This document shows, in pieces, positions 1 to 13,527 of a stretch of 64,000 nucleotides of DNA (its first letter is position 1; every line of letters begins with the position of its first letter). Both the position numbers and the translations under genes were made by a program. The stretch is from Hyalella azteca (taxonomy: Eukaryota; Arthropoda; Malacostraca; Amphipoda; Hyalellidae). The notes beneath the pieces were generated by a model. The model had not been told where the DNA came from. It saw nothing but the letters and a program-made list of their open reading frames with translations, and searched no databases. Location: the NCBI RefSeq assembly GCF_000764305.2, contig NW_025946961.1, positions 62,001-126,000 of the forward strand, given 5' to 3'.

Positions 1-654
1 ACTGGTGGATAAATGACAGCATTGAGATCTTTGAATCACAAGCCTGCAGAAAGCGGCTTTAGAAACCTTTCAATCAATAAAGGCAATTAAAAGATAAAAA
101 ATCAGATGCCGCTTACATTAAGATTAAACAATAAAACTTACCTGGAATTGGTTTGCAGTAAAAATTACATCTGACGTGACGCTCTACAAATTAACACTCA
201 TACTAATAATTCATTTATTTTCAATGATATTTTCAACAATTCACAGTTCATCGTAATTCTGCAGAAATTGTATTTGACTTGCTTTTGCTGGCATATTACA
301 GAATTTATTCCTGCCATTCATGGTTTTGTATGATGTCGACGGGAATTTCGAGCATATAAGAAGAAACCAGGTGCCTTAAAATTAATATATATAAACAGGA
401 CGTTGTTGTTCAAGTTGAACGATTTTTACGGTTGGTAAACAAGTTTGAAAGCTCCGTGAATTCGTTGCGAAAATAACTAACAACCATTAATAAGTCAAAC
501 TTGATTGAAGTTATTTTCCTAACTTCTAAAGTGATGTACAATTTTTAACATTTACTGAAGATTTATTTGACAACACGTTTGATGCAAAGGAGAGGGATAA
601 AGGAAGAGCAAGCAGCCAAGAGGCTCAGGTGTGACGTAGTCTTATCCTTTTCAG
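1..654. other. AT-rich stretch, no gene seen
   Basis: No ORF of note and no RNA gene seen. A good minus-strand splice donor (CCAG then GTAAGT, exon edge at 142) can be read here, but I found no convincing acceptor for it. The last 90 bases become GC-richer and lead into the exon candidate that starts at 655. Confidence 0.5.
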
Positions 655-853
655 GACAGAGGATAATAATGCCGACCTCACTGCTGGAGGACATAACCTC
701 GTTACCTTGGCAACACCGACAGCCGCAGCTAACCTGGCAAAATAAGAGGAGCGACCGTCTGCAACAACGGCAGCTAGCGAGGAGGCGTGCAGAGCGAGGG
801 GAAAGGGTCACACAGCGCCAGCAAAAGGCTGTAGAGAAGAATACGTGCAACAG
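655..853 (+). other. Candidate internal exon, unidentified
   Basis: A 199-bp GC-rich block inside AT-rich DNA. It is preceded by a pyrimidine-rich acceptor (CTTATCCTTTTCAG, ending at 654) and followed by a near-consensus donor (CAG then GTAAGG at 854). One plus frame (567-857) is open across it and would give a polar Arg/Gln-rich segment with no family I recognise. The minus strand is also open over much of it, so openness alone proves little. The length is not a multiple of three, so skipping it would shift the frame. It could be a coding exon, an untranslated exon, or a chance pairing of splice-like sequences. Confidence 0.27.
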
Positions 854-3800
854 GTAAGGAAGACGGCGAATGTCAGATATGATATAGGATAATAAATAGT
901 CATAATATATGACAAGATATGATATATGGTAATAATTAATTATATATCATGAAAAAATAGCCAAGGCCGCACGAATCAGGCCTCTCAATCTGATGTTTTA
1001 ATTTCAAATAGGTGATGAATTTATACGATTTTTTTAACTTACTAGATGAACTAATTATAATTTTAGATTTTAATTGACTAGATCGATAATATCGAACTAT
1101 TAAATATCCCATTGAAGCTCAAGCATCTTGCACTGCTCACCAGCATGGATACTTTTATGCTAAACGTCCATGCAGTGATTGTGTATTACCAAGTGCGTGA
1201 GTGGCTGAGACTATTTGGTGGTTCAGCGCTGTTCCGGTAGTTATGAAGCGCCTGTGTGCGCCGCCAACGTAACTAAACTAACGTCACTCAACGGCGCTAA
1301 AAAACGGTGCGTCGAGCCTTCAGTATGTGCAAGTCGCGACCAAATGCGAAGAGCACTAATAGCAGCATGTTTTACTGACGGATATTTCAAAACTACAAAA
1401 AATAATATCATGCGAAAAATTAAGGATTTATCTAATAAACAAAAGTCTTATGATCATGGAAAAAAATCACTTTATGTATCGTCAAAAATTGTCCGCATCG
1501 TAACCCTGTTCGAGTGCATCCATCGGCACGAGATACGACCAGTGATGACGCATTAGTCGGGCAAACGCTGCACCCCCGCAGAGCTACCCCTCTCTCATCA
1601 CCCACACCCCTGAGGTCGAGTATAATGAAGACTAATAGGGGTGGCATAGGCAGCTTGGGCTGCACCAGCACGGACACAGCTCGTGTGACTGGTGCGCTAT
1701 TATGCTTCTGTACCACCACGGGCTTTATGAATACCCCTGAGTACTTTATAATACTGGTATTTTGCTGGTGAAATTTCAAGAAAAAATGTAAACTAATAAC
1801 ACACCGAAGCAGGGAGCTTCTATCGTTTGTATAAATAAGTACAGAGCGGCGGTCCAATACCAATGCTCGATGCTGAATGCCGCATTGAGAGCAAACTTGG
1901 ATGTAACGCGATCAAGACAGCAACTGATAGCAAAAATTATGAGATGAGAACTGAAGAAAACAAGCTATGATTAAACTCAAGTAGTTGGAGAGAAATAATT
2001 TCAAGAACTATAGCGATTCAAATGTAAAGTAAGTCGAGGTTTATATTAACTTACGTTTCTTTAAGCGTGGATGGTTCACTGTTTAGTACATTGATATTCG
2101 TAGAATAATCACTCGAAGACAGAAATATTCCTTCAAAGCACTGTAGTCTAAAACTCGAGATCATTGGCAACAATATTCAGTTTTGATTAATTATTTATAT
2201 TAGGTCAACAGGAGTTGACTCAGGGTAATTATTTAACTCATCGAGATAGTGAATGGTAACACATTATTCTAGCCAGGTGCTTGCTTTGCTTTGGTACAGG
2301 TACAGTGCTTTGCTTCAAAAATGCACAGAAATTACTTTAGGTTGGATATTGAATTTATTGAATTTGGTTACTGAAACTGTGAAATAGATCCCAGGTCTGA
2401 AATGAATAATTCAAGCTCATATATATTGTCCGTCTGTACGATCATGGCAATTTTTCGATGATGCTTTCGAAGTGAAGAAGGATACACATGACGCAGCAAA
2501 AGGGATCACGGCGAAGAAGTTTGGTCGCAGAATTGAACGAGTCACAACAGCTCAGCGTGTTGTGTTTCTGAGTCAGGCGCATTCCGCTTCGTGGACGCAA
2601 GCATCGGTCAAAAGAATCACAGGAAATGAGAGCAAGGGCCGTTGGTCGTCTCTACCCAAGAACTGCTGATACAAGCAAAAGGGTTCACACGAACTAACAT
2701 CGCTCGAACAACATCGACGAGAGAAGGTTCACGCCACAGTACATTCTTTTGTAATCGAGAAATAGCGAAGCATTAGGTCGTTCGTATCATAGAATCCTAC
2801 CAATGTTTGGAGTAATAATTTTTTACAACTGTGCACCGAAACATGAAAGCACTTCAAGTGGTGACATCAAGAATAAGCAAAATTCTAATTTTATGAAGTA
2901 TTGTTTTACATCAGGACGAATCAGTGTAAACTGCAAGACTAACAGGTATCGGAATCGACCGCGTTTTGACTGTAAACATTCATCCCGCACTGTGGCGTCC
3001 AAGTCAATTTGCTAGCGCTTGCTAGGCGTTATGATGATGCAACGTTTGTGTATCAATGCATTATTACGAAATTCATTAAAAATTAAATTAACCATAATAG
3101 TTTTCTTGACAATTCAACTCGATCATGGGCAAAATACTGGTTCAATACCACGCGAGAGAGAGGTTGACTTCGTCGAAGTTGCAATGTTATGAGCCTAACG
3201 TCAATTGGACGCTGAACACAATGGTTAGCACAAACGTCACCGGTCGTTCGATCCTCATCAGTCGTCAATTGAGTGAGCGATGCAGCCTAAAAAGCCGAAA
3301 AGGAGAGCAGTAAAAAGCTCCGCTCGAGCCTGCATGACACATTCCTTTACGCTAATTTTCGAAGCAAAAAATGCTTCGATAGTCGCATAAACAGAGCGGG
3401 ACAGGCTCGCCCGCACTGCTATACTAAACATCCACGCAACTTGCATGACTATGCAGTGGAACATACACGTGTTCGTTTTCACATGTATACATGTGACTAT
3501 TTTTTACGATTCAATCAAAATAAGCCCAATCGAAGGCTAAGAAAGATATGTCAGTTAATTGACAGCTTGTAAGACGACCCCAAGTTGTCATTCATATATG
3601 CAAAGTTATCGACATGAACAGTGGCTAATGATGATTTTTAAAATAATAGCTTGCCTTGCTTTAGAACTATAATGTACGGATAATAAACTGACCATTCAAC
3701 AGTATAATGACTTCTGGGCATCTTGAGCATGCTCGCAAAGTAATTAAGTAACGAAAGAAAAGCAATTTGTTCGCAGAACATGTTTGCCCATGAATTGACG

Positions 3801-4579
3801 CTGCCGAATTTCTGAAACTCATGTTCAATCGCTCGTCTACAAAGCTTTTCGCTAAAATGTAAGCAAACGGATCTCTCACAACTTTTCTTGAATAAAGATA
3901 GTTTTATGATAACGTTATTTCTTGATAATTGATGAAACTGAATTTCTGAAAAGTTCAAATAAAACTTATAAAATTAACAAGAAGGAAGACATTACAGGAA
4001 TAATATAGAAGTTCGCCAGTCTAGAATGAAGATCACTAGTTCCATTTCATTGATCTCATGCAATCTTTAAAATTGATGCGTGAATGATATCAACATGGAC
4101 AATCGGTACTCGATACTATTGTAAGAAGACTCTGCGTACTACAATGATATGGAGGCAAATTTTTTTGCAAACATATTCATTCATACGGTAGAGTAGGTAC
4201 GTCATATACGGTCCGCCAACTGTGACGCATTAATTAATTCAAAAGTATCAATCCTGCAAGCAGTATGCATCGTCATGCGTTAATTAGATGAGAATTACAG
4301 TCATAGCTAAGATAGAAGTGTGTGAAATTAATAATTGTACGAGAATTATTGCTCCATGTAACGAGATGGTAAAAATGCGTGACACAACTAACGATGAATG
4401 CATTGCTCTTGCTGAACAACTCGAACATGAAAAAAAAATACAGGAAAGCAGGTTATTTTAATTACAAAGAGTCTCTTAGGGAAGATGAGTAAAATTCGAA
4501 TGTCCCAATAATAATAAAAAAAACATGAATACTAAGACGCCAATATAAAGCCTTACAATTGATTAGTGCTCGGTCTGAT
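854..4579. other. AT-rich intergenic or intronic DNA
   Basis: Stop-dense in all frames. It holds only short ORFs (for example 1215-1556 plus, 2472-2669 plus, 3638-3958 minus), none with a recognisable motif or biased composition. Moderately GC-rich patches lie at about 1200-1330 and 1505-1700. Apart from the small duplication at 876-955, nothing further is seen. Confidence 0.5.
876..955. repeat. Imperfect 40-bp tandem duplication
   Basis: Two AT-rich copies start with GATATGATATA at 876 and 916 and continue with GGATAATAAATAGT and TGGTAATAATTAAT. Probably local slippage. No function inferred. Confidence 0.5.
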
Positions 4580-4690
4580 TAGCGTGAATGCGGCGGCGGT
4601 CAGTCACGCCCATTTCCGGTACCGATCCCGCCGTCATACCTGCTGATTCGTCGTACCGCTTCGGCCCGCAGCGGCATGTGACCATGTCGA
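4580..4690. other. Short GC-rich islet
   Basis: About 110 bp that are visibly GC- and CpG-rich, with AT-rich DNA on both sides. It includes GCGGCGGCGGTCAGTCACG near the left edge; TCAGTC matches the arthropod initiator consensus, but no TATA box lies at a useful distance upstream. No ORF crosses it convincingly. It could be a small regulatory element or a remnant exon. Confidence 0.35.
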
Positions 4691-7600
4691 TCTCGTATCA
4701 TAAAACATTGCTTGTTAGTTAGATGACACAGGGAAGAGGTTTTGTGTTTCAAGTAATTGCGTATTGTTGGAGGATTTCCGAGTTGGAAACCATATGATGA
4801 GGAAGCTTGCTGCTCTAAACTTGGTGATTTTGGTTTCGACGCCCTCCGTTAATTTTTATGGATACTGTACATGTTTGGAGCAAACTTAGGCCTAAATAAG
4901 GCACTTATCACCACAAATTTTGGCGGAAGCTGCGAGTGTCGTTTGTCGTTCAAATTTTCTATCACTCAACCTTAGTTAGGTCTATAATAATCTATCGCTG
5001 AATATATTATTACAGAAAATGCGATATAGGAAAACAATTTGCGGCGGACTGGCACGCTATTGAACTTAATTGCAGATCAATAAAGTTTACGCAATTTGAA
5101 ACAGAATTATTGAGAAAAAATCAAGAGCTGTAATTTTCAAGTCTAGCCATCTGTAATTTTTAGTATTGCAGCGGTTCATTTATTTCAATCAAACGTATAA
5201 AATCGACGAATAAATGCATTATTATTAAATAGACCACGTCACAAGGCTCGTAAGTATACCTAGTCAACATCAAAATTGCAGAGAAAAACTACGACAAATA
5301 AATATTAAACGCCTCAGCCCAAGCATAAGATAGATTAAGAACTCAGAAGTCGCTAGAAGGCGATACCAAGCCGAGGCATCGCCCAAGCCCAAAGGGATCG
5401 GCGCACATAAATGGTGTACGAACGCTCCCAGCTACCACCGCTGCTGCCGACGCCGCGCTGCTGCCGGAAGTGCAGAGAATAAAAGATGCACGGCGCTGGA
5501 GGCTCCTGAGCGCTCTTGGCTACGTCTGTCGCGGGATGCAGCCGTTGCCTTACATTTGCAACGCAACACCAGGGCAAAAGATGTGATCATGATGCACTGA
5601 GTAAGAAAAATTCATGCAAAAAAAAAATTACCCTAAGTATCGGCAATTCAGCCAAGGATAAAGCTTTAGTGATGATGAAAAGAGTATCAAGAACGTTTAG
5701 AGTAAATTTATTGTAATGCAACGATCATAATGTTGAGGATCTCCACCATGATCATTGGAAAATCTTTCATTAAATTTAACCAGCAATTTACGCCGATAGT
5801 AAAGTGAGCAATAAATTCGTAAATATTAGCTCATTCAATCTATGATGCTATGTTGCTGTACAACATTCAAGTGTTCACAATATGTAATGCGTGGCGGCCA
5901 CATTCGTGTTCTGTAGCATTGACGCTTTCGAGTGGTTTTCACACTGCTATTCTTTGATAAATCCAAGAACAACAGTTGCTCTGATAGGATAACAAATTCA
6001 ACAAATAAATTTGTCATACGGGTAGGCAAGTTGGAAATGCTTCAAATAGGCTTCAAAACGTATAAAAAAATATATATAATGAATATCATGAAGTGGGAAA
6101 TCTACAAGAATGCGGAAAATAATAACCAGACAGACCTGCATGGAGCAGATTGATAAAGTAATTAGAGAACCCTGCAGCATCCCGGAGTATCTCACGAGGA
6201 CAGAGTGGGCGAAAGCCACGGACATGTCGAAGTGACCTTTCGCATTCGGTTTTTTGCACGGCACGCCATCACAAGAGTCCAGTACTCTGAGGATGAGTGG
6301 CAAAGCGCTTGAAAGTAAATGCGCATGGCGCGGTCTACATGGCAAAGATCTGCCTGAAAGACTGCACCTGCCGTTCGCGCTCGTTTAGATATGAGAGCGA
6401 GACTAGCAATTATTAGGCTCGTGCAACAATTAAAGCATAAATGGCCTAGCCACTAGGTAAAAGAAATATGATAGCAGCATTTAATACTCATTATCAAACT
6501 TGGCACAAATGTTCTAGTTTCTCGTGAAAAAGTCATTTACTCTGTACAAGACGTATTAAATCTATGCTGAATGTCATAAAATAAAATTAAATAAAATGAA
6601 CGCAGAATTTATGTAAACAAAATTTAACATAATTCTGATACATTAGTAACAAAAAGCAGGAACAGTCACACAACATCAAGCCAGCTTCAATAAATCAACG
6701 GCAGTAGCAGCTGAAAAGTAGAAGCAGCACAACTGCAGATGCAAGGAAAGCAGTAACGGCAGCAGATCCAACATCAGCAAGTGAGTTAGGGAGGCCGGGA
6801 GAAGCCAGGCGCCTTCACTGCACCAACTATCGTCCTTAGAGCAACTTTCTAATGCGAGTTCACCCAGGGACAACCGCCGCTGTCCTGCATGCAGGGTGGC
6901 AGCAGTAATAATGGTCGAATTGTGTGAAAAAACTGCAGGGCAGGCTACAGTTCAAACAGGGACCGCGATGGATCATGTGCATGAGAAGCAACAGTAGTCG
7001 CAAAATGAGAGCATGGCATCTTAGATGGCAAGAGTAAATGTGTTCAGTCCGGAGCAAAATAGGAACGTTGGTTCCCTTCGACAGTGAGTGGCAAATTCTG
7101 ACGTTTTTTCATCAAAACATCAGCAGTGATATCGCAAAAAAATTAAATAAACTTAACCAAAAAGTTAAATAACTAAGTATTTTACCTCCGTATAATATCT
7201 TCATTATATTCGCATCATTATTTGCATAGGACTACTGAAATGCAATAGTAAAGAATTAATTTGTAGCTACATACCTATGTATCAGAACATTATCAACAGC
7301 AGCGTTCATCAGCGGTGGTGTAAGGACAAGCAAACTGCAGGGCTCGCTGGGCTCTCTAATGACAAGGGCAGAAAGACGTCAGTGCGAGCAGTGCCCGCAT
7401 CACCAGCGCTAGTCGGATAAGCCAGTCGGGCGGTGACTAGCTCAACTGAACTTCGTGCGTGCGCACACCACACGCTCGCTTCCTCTGCTGCGTAGTTCTC
7501 TTCCTAATCCCAACGTAGTTGTGTACGTCGGCATGAGTAGTGCAACTTCTTTTCTGATTAAACGACCAGTAATAGTTGATACCATAACTCGTGCTTATTA

Positions 7601-9114
7601 TTCAGAATTGTCATTCTCATTCTGCGTCACTAGGCAGTGGACTGAAATCTGCATATCTTTCTTTCGCACGCGTTTTTCAAACCGAATTCAACAAATTTTG
7701 AGGGATGTGCGCCACAATTCATAGTAGTATCATATCACCAGCATACTATACAATAAGTTTATGAGACTTTTCGTTAAACCAGAAATTTTTATCTCAAATG
7801 GAAAACTTAAATTATATAATAACGCTATCGTTCGAAACTACACAGGTCAAAAACGGACATTGAGGAAAGTGTTCTCCACAAGATGGAGAATGCATGGAAT
7901 GATAATTTGGGAAAGCTGCTTCACATAGTTGAGTTGCTAAGTAAAGCTCGAGTCCGACTCTTTAATAGTCATTAATTAAATACGTCTCTCCTATATTGTT
8001 CTCTACCCGTACTTATAGTAGCGAGCTCAAGATTATTGCTGAAGGGACTATCCCTAAAGCCTGCTATGAAAACATCAAACCAATCCATAGAAAAAATTCA
8101 CTCACGAGTAATTAATTATAAGCACCTTTGAAAAACGTTATGGCTGGCGATGTAAATTGAAAGTCAAGAATTTTCTGTCATTTAAAATTTAAATGCTATT
8201 CGTGTCTCGTGGATAAGTTTTCTAGAGCTTCCATGCAGTAGAAAGAAAATCCGACCAAATAAACAGGTTTTAGTGAGCCATGTAATTTTATGAGAAAGGA
8301 GCGCACACTAAACATGTCGAATGTAGCGATACAGGTGCAGCATGTTAATAGTCAGCGTGATGAATGATAGCTTCTGTCGCAGAGGCGACTTGCCTCACAA
8401 AAGACGAATGATACTCTGAACCAACACCTGCTCGAGCAAAAACCTTTTCCAGTGCACGCGTGCAAATGCTGGCACGCTAGTCGCGTTGTCTGGCCAGAAT
8501 ATTTTCGAGTAGTAGTACCAGAAATCCATAAGAAGAAGAATTTCCAAGAAATCCATAATCTATAACCCTCATTGACTGTCCTAGAAAGTTGAACGAAAAA
8601 CGGGGTTGAGAACAATCTTCTCCTCACGCGGGTTGAGGAACCACGCAAATTTTCCCAAAAATGGTTCTGTTGCCGTTGGTTAATGGTACAAATTTATGCC
8701 CTCAATATTGACAAGCTCAATAGAACGTAAATATACCATTAAAACTTCTCAATTGTTTCAAATGCAGCAAATAAATCCTGTTACATACAAGTGATAATAA
8801 GCGGATCCACAAACCGAGCGAATAGTCGCAGACTCGCAGAACACAGATTTGAATACGTGATTGAAGTGCCCTAATAATTTGATAGATAATCTTGGTGAAT
8901 TTGCCCAAAATGCTTCGAAGCTGAAACTTTATCCATGAAAAAGTAGTTTATGTTGGTTATAACATCATTGGACCTATTTTACATAGTTTTCAGGCATTAT
9001 CTTTGATCTAGCTAAACATGTATTAGACATTATTATGTTGCTGAACACACTGATGCAATGATATGATGAAGCTTCCTTCACAGAGTTCTACTTCACTTGC
9101 ATGAGGTAGGAGGC
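4691..9114. other. AT-rich DNA with weak GC islets
   Basis: Mostly AT-rich and stop-dense. GC-richer patches sit at about 5340-5580 (open on the minus strand for 74 codons), 6660-7060 (CAG/GCA-rich, short minus ORFs) and 7300-7500 (contains GACGTCAGTGCG and a GCGTGCGCAC palindromic core). None shows a domain or motif that I recognise. No RNA gene found. Confidence 0.45.
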
Positions 9115-9550
9115 AGTTGAAAGGCAGGGGGGTGTGGTGTGTAGGATGAGGTGAGGCAGTGGCGCATCTCTCTTCAGCTTTGGAGGACAGCTAGGGCGCC
9201 GATGCGCACCAGTACGACACAATGTAACATGGTCGCTTAACAATGAGCTATAGAGAGACCGAGGCTATATTGGACGCTGCTATAGAGCGCCAGAGCACGG
9301 GTTAGCAGCGCTCCGGTCGACAGATGCACCCGTGATATGTTTCAAGAAGAGCTTTACGAACGCACGTAGTGATCTAAGCCTGGCCGTTTGCATGCTTTCT
9401 CTAACGGATGCTCAATCTCGCCACGCTCGGTCAACGAACAAAGTTTACTTTCGCTCCCGTGTCCTTAGAGTCAAGCCGGCGATATTTCCACTACAATAAG
9501 CGAAGTAGAGAAGAAGAGGGCGGTCATCAGCGTGTTCTGTAACTCCGGTC
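9115..9550. other. GC-rich islet with G-rich left edge
   Basis: The left end (about 9122-9165) carries repeated G runs on the plus strand, including GGCAGGGGGGTGTGG, which could form a G-quadruplex. Further right are several TATAGAG/TATATT-like strings (9249, 9266, 9280) in a CpG-bearing context. No ORF above 60 codons was found. It may be a promoter-like element; this rests on composition alone. Confidence 0.35.
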
Positions 9551-10186
9551 AATGGAGAGAAATAAAAAAATACACCTACTGCTATTAAGTAGTCACCTAT
9601 GAGTGAGGAAAAGGAAGATAATTTTTGCGAAAGTAACCAGTTGGATGCTTATACGTATTTAAATAGATTTTTACTTTCAATAAACTCGTTTTATCACAAT
9701 ACTGCACCTTTCAACGATTGCGCAATTATACCTTAGTCAACTGACAGTAACAATGTAGGCGTTTCGGTTTGAATGGAAATTCAATAGTAAATATTTAATT
9801 ATGGAAAATGAAGTAATTATTGTGTGCTAGTAGATACCGTACAGACGAAATTGCACGGGTTTAAACGACAACGAAATTAAGAGTTCCTGTTATAAATATG
9901 AAAGATACCTCAAAAACAAAAAAAAAACGTCATAATATTATATATAAGAAGGTTTCACTGCAAAATCATTGTTCTGTTATTCATAGTCAAAACATGATGT
10001 ACTGACTTTTTCTTCAAGACTTTCTTCTTTTAAATCAATGAATTTACACTTGAATTACGTGGAAAACCAACATTTAATTCTCATCGGGCTTCTAGATGTT
10101 TGAGCAAAGCAGTCTAGGCGATTATTCGTAAATCATGTAGATAACAATTTATCAATCAACGCTCTACAAGCCTAAATTGAGATTAT
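9551..10186. other. AT-rich stretch, nothing seen
   Basis: Low-complexity AT-rich sequence with an A-rich run near 9915-9927. No ORF, hairpin or repeat worth listing. Confidence 0.5.
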
Positions 10187-10567
10187 TCAAGGGAACTCTT
10201 GCAAAGCACGTGGAGTGAGCATAAGATCCAGGGGAGCTGAGTGTGGGTGAGAGTCAGGAAGACGTGGCTGGTGAGGCAAACCTAAGGAGACCGAGGTCTC
10301 AGCAGGGGTTGGGCTTTGCGTCGCACAAATAAGAAGGTGACACCCGCACAACATTAGAGGCGGTCTTATGGAGAGCCTCGCAGCGGCGCGGTCACTGCAT
10401 ACAGGCTTCCTCTTATCTACACAGACCAAAGAAGACACCAACAAGCCCGCTGGTTCAGGCTTTAGCTGCTGCTGCCGCAGCTGACACTCATGCCGGTGAT
10501 CATATGGCACTAGCAGCTCTCTGTACGGGAGCTCTGTGCCGAGATCGCGGTTACTTCTAGCTTGCAT
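10187..10567 (-). CDS. 126-codon ORF in a GC islet, doubtful
   Basis: An ATG-initiated minus-strand frame of 126 codons fills a GC-rich islet. The product would be rich in Leu, Pro, Ser, Arg and Cys, with no signal peptide, no clear membrane segment and no domain that I recognise. No polyadenylation signal or splice arrangement singles it out. GC-rich islets have few stops by chance, so a fortuitous frame is the most likely reading; an exon of a spliced gene is the alternative. Confidence 0.12.
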   Translation of the reverse strand: MQARSNRDLGTELPYRELLVPYDHRHECQLRQQQLKPEPAGLLVSSLVCVDKRKPVCSDRAAARLSIRPPLMLCGCHLLICATQSPTPAETSVSLGLPHQPRLPDSHPHSAPLDLMLTPRALQEFP

Positions 10568-13499
10568 GAACTCGATCGTTCAGATAAACTGGCTATTCGA
10601 GCGCTGAGATGCATGCTCAGAATGCAAGATCCAATGCCCCGAAGGACTGATAAAAATCTCTGGTGTCAAATGGACTCGCGATACATATCCTTAGTTTGCT
10701 TATGAAGCGAGTACGTTATTTGCTAGTGAGTTGAATCTCGTCAACAAATTCCGAGGGAAAGGAATGATTACGAGAAACCTCCAATGTTGAACGAATTCTT
10801 ATTAACAAAGATGAGAATTATGATCAAACGACACCTAGAACCTCTTGCACCACCTACTAATAACTATCATCAATCCGAAACACGCGTTATTGGTAAATCG
10901 GCATGGCTTTCGATAAGACATGCCAATGATGCCATTGCGTAATATTTCCAAATCGGCATAACCAGAAGGCCATCGCACTACACACATAAAGAACTTGAAA
11001 TCTTAGCAGCAACTAACTACTTAAAACCATGTAATTTTTCTTTGTGCGTTAACTTGAAGTGAGAAAATATCTTAGAAAAATAATGATGACCGCAGGGTTT
11101 CACGAAGAAATGAAAGGTTGGATGGCCAAAAAATGTAAGCTAAAGGCAGGTAGGTAGGGTGGGTCAGGTCGATACACTGAGTAGAAAGAGCGAGCGATGT
11201 GATGGCACAGCTGTATAGTCGACGTGGCCCGCATGTGCAGCGTGCTAGGCACGCCAGCGCAAGTGTTTGTTGCATCGTACATCAACGCTGCACTCCCAAT
11301 TCCCGATATCGACCGTTTCTCCAACTTCAACCAGCAACGAACTATATGTTAACTAATATGAAAATGCAGTAATATAAGCCCCCTGCGAATTATTTTTTAC
11401 ACCCTGGGAAGGTTTCATTCAGTTAGCTTTTAAGAGGATAGGTAATGAATGGCTTCGCCAGGTGTGAATATTCCTCTACCAGCTCTATTCGAGTAATACT
11501 CCGCGGCCAGGTAATAATAATACCTCAAAGTAAGGCTGGATCCGAAGGCGAAGCGGCCTTACCTCAATGCCCTGAAATTCATAGTCGCGCAGCATGAATG
11601 CACAAGTAGTCTCCTGTTTATAGAACCATTCTTTTGCATCTTAAAGTCGAGATTAAACAAACCAGGAACGTGCTTTGAGTTTTCCACACAAGTAATGAAC
11701 GGCGATCTTTGTCTGCATAGATCGGTCGCCCTTTCTTCCCCCGATCTCAGCGAGTAATGAGAAAGCCCATGCATAGTGCACTTAGGCCTTATTCAGACTG
11801 ACTCGGGGCAGGTGAGAAGGACGGCACAATGTGTTGAGCGATTGCGCCAATGGTATGCAAATAGATTTATTTTATTATTATAGCTGAAAGGTAACAAAAC
11901 AAGATAATTAATTTAATTCATGTTGAATATTGTAATTGAAAACCAGAAACAAAATGTTACTATATTCCCAACTAAATTCCTGATCACACACATACGACTT
12001 AACAAAGACGAAAGAGTCTACAAATTGGCAGCTCTTGTTTGTGTGACGTACCGAGCGGTTTTGTCGAGAATTAGAAATTTTATTTCATGGAGTGTAATGA
12101 AGTCTGTATACTTCATCGGGGTTCGTTTCGCTGACTCGGATACTATAAACATTTAGGAACACCAACAATTTAATAGAACAAAACACGAATCAAAGTTTAC
12201 ATCAAGGGATAACGCCATACATTAATGAATCTGACACCTTAGCTGCTCAATCTACAGATTCAACAGGGAACATCTGTGAATTCCTAAAACAAGGTAGTCT
12301 GCAGGGCTTCTCCGATCCTCAAGGAAAGAGTCGGTCCCCGTGGTGATCGTTAAGCACGCAAAGCTCTAAGGACAAGCTTGGAGAGCGTCACCTTGAGTCC
12401 AGTCCACACGAGATCAGCAGCAACCCTACACATTGAAAATAATACTTATGAACTGACTGAAACTAATCATTTAAGCACATTAATTATGGAATCGCAATAT
12501 TATCACTAAATAACAACTGAATATGAAATAGCAGTAGCATATTTTATTGTCTAATCTCAATTTGGTTGAACGGAACATCTTACCAATAAAGGCAGGGTAG
12601 GTTAACTTGAACCACAGCGAGTTAAGGCGTAATGGTTATCGTCAACCATGCCTAGAAATGGGTTGTTCACAGGAGGACTGCTGGGTAACGACTAGTCTAA
12701 GGTCCGGTCTATCACTCTTGTCGAGTGTTTCCAACTGATGCCTTCTAGAATTCAATTTACAACCTTACATGGAGTGACTGAATGTCATTGAAACGAGGCG
12801 CGTTGAACCTGGCACGCTGCCTCCGTGTGTGTGTTGGTTGCATAACACGGCTGTAAGTTTATCGCGTAGCTTTATCGCTATCAGCCCTGAGAGGTGCAAT
12901 AAGCGTCGATTTTCCTTTTCACGACTAGACTACATGAAAATTTGGTCGCCTATTGGATTAGGATATCAAAACTGGTCACTTGCAATTGAAATGGTGACCA
13001 GCTAGATTTCTCAAGCACAGAGTCGAAATATAATTGACTCTAAATTACCAATCGCTGCTGCTCTGCTAATGCTTGTACGTTCACTTTAAATAAAAATTTA
13101 TTCTTTCACGCTTGGTTAAATGATTTCAGGCATCAATCAATAATTTATTAAGTTGAAACCCAAGTAATTCTTTACAGAAAATTCGTAGATTTCATTTTGA
13201 ACAAGGCCCTGCGGGCTATTTTACGGTGACCTCGCGCGTTTCATGCGTAATTCTAAAGAAATGCGTACATGAAGTCTCCCAATTTCAAAATCTCAAGCAT
13301 ATAACTTCAATATATACTCTGGAAGCAGTAAAAAAATCTTGCTATGGTGACAATAATGGAGTATTAATCCATTATTGGATCGATTTAAGGCTTGCGGTAG
13401 CACATGAGAAAAAAAACATAATACAACAGCAATCATAGACAATGTAAGAGCGGCCAAACTTAGTAAGCATTAAAGCATGTACAGCTCCGAATTTGCTAC
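10568..13499. other. AT-rich DNA with small GC patches
   Basis: No gene recognised. A G-rich run at about 11140-11170 has GGTAGGTAGGGTGGG, a weak quadruplex candidate. A GC patch at about 12290-12430 and another at about 12690-12850 have no ORF of interest. ORFs at 11920-12156 (plus) and 11559-11774 (minus) show no family features. One member of a dispersed repeat lies at 10848-10889. Confidence 0.45.
10848..10889 (+). repeat. Dispersed repeat, member 1 (fragment)
   Basis: Starts CACCACCT and ends CGAAACACGCGTTA. The segment at 16482-16529 has the same two blocks in the same order (CACCACCT, then CGAAACCACGCGTTA), with the middle differing in length by about 6 bp. This suggests two diverged copies of a short element. 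The match is short, so chance is not excluded. Confidence 0.3.
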
Positions 13500-13527
13500 T
13501 ACGACACGAATTAGTAGCCATCCGAAA

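Noticed and set aside
11140..11170. G-quadruplex motif
   Set aside because: Mostly GG runs rather than GGG; too weak to list as a feature.
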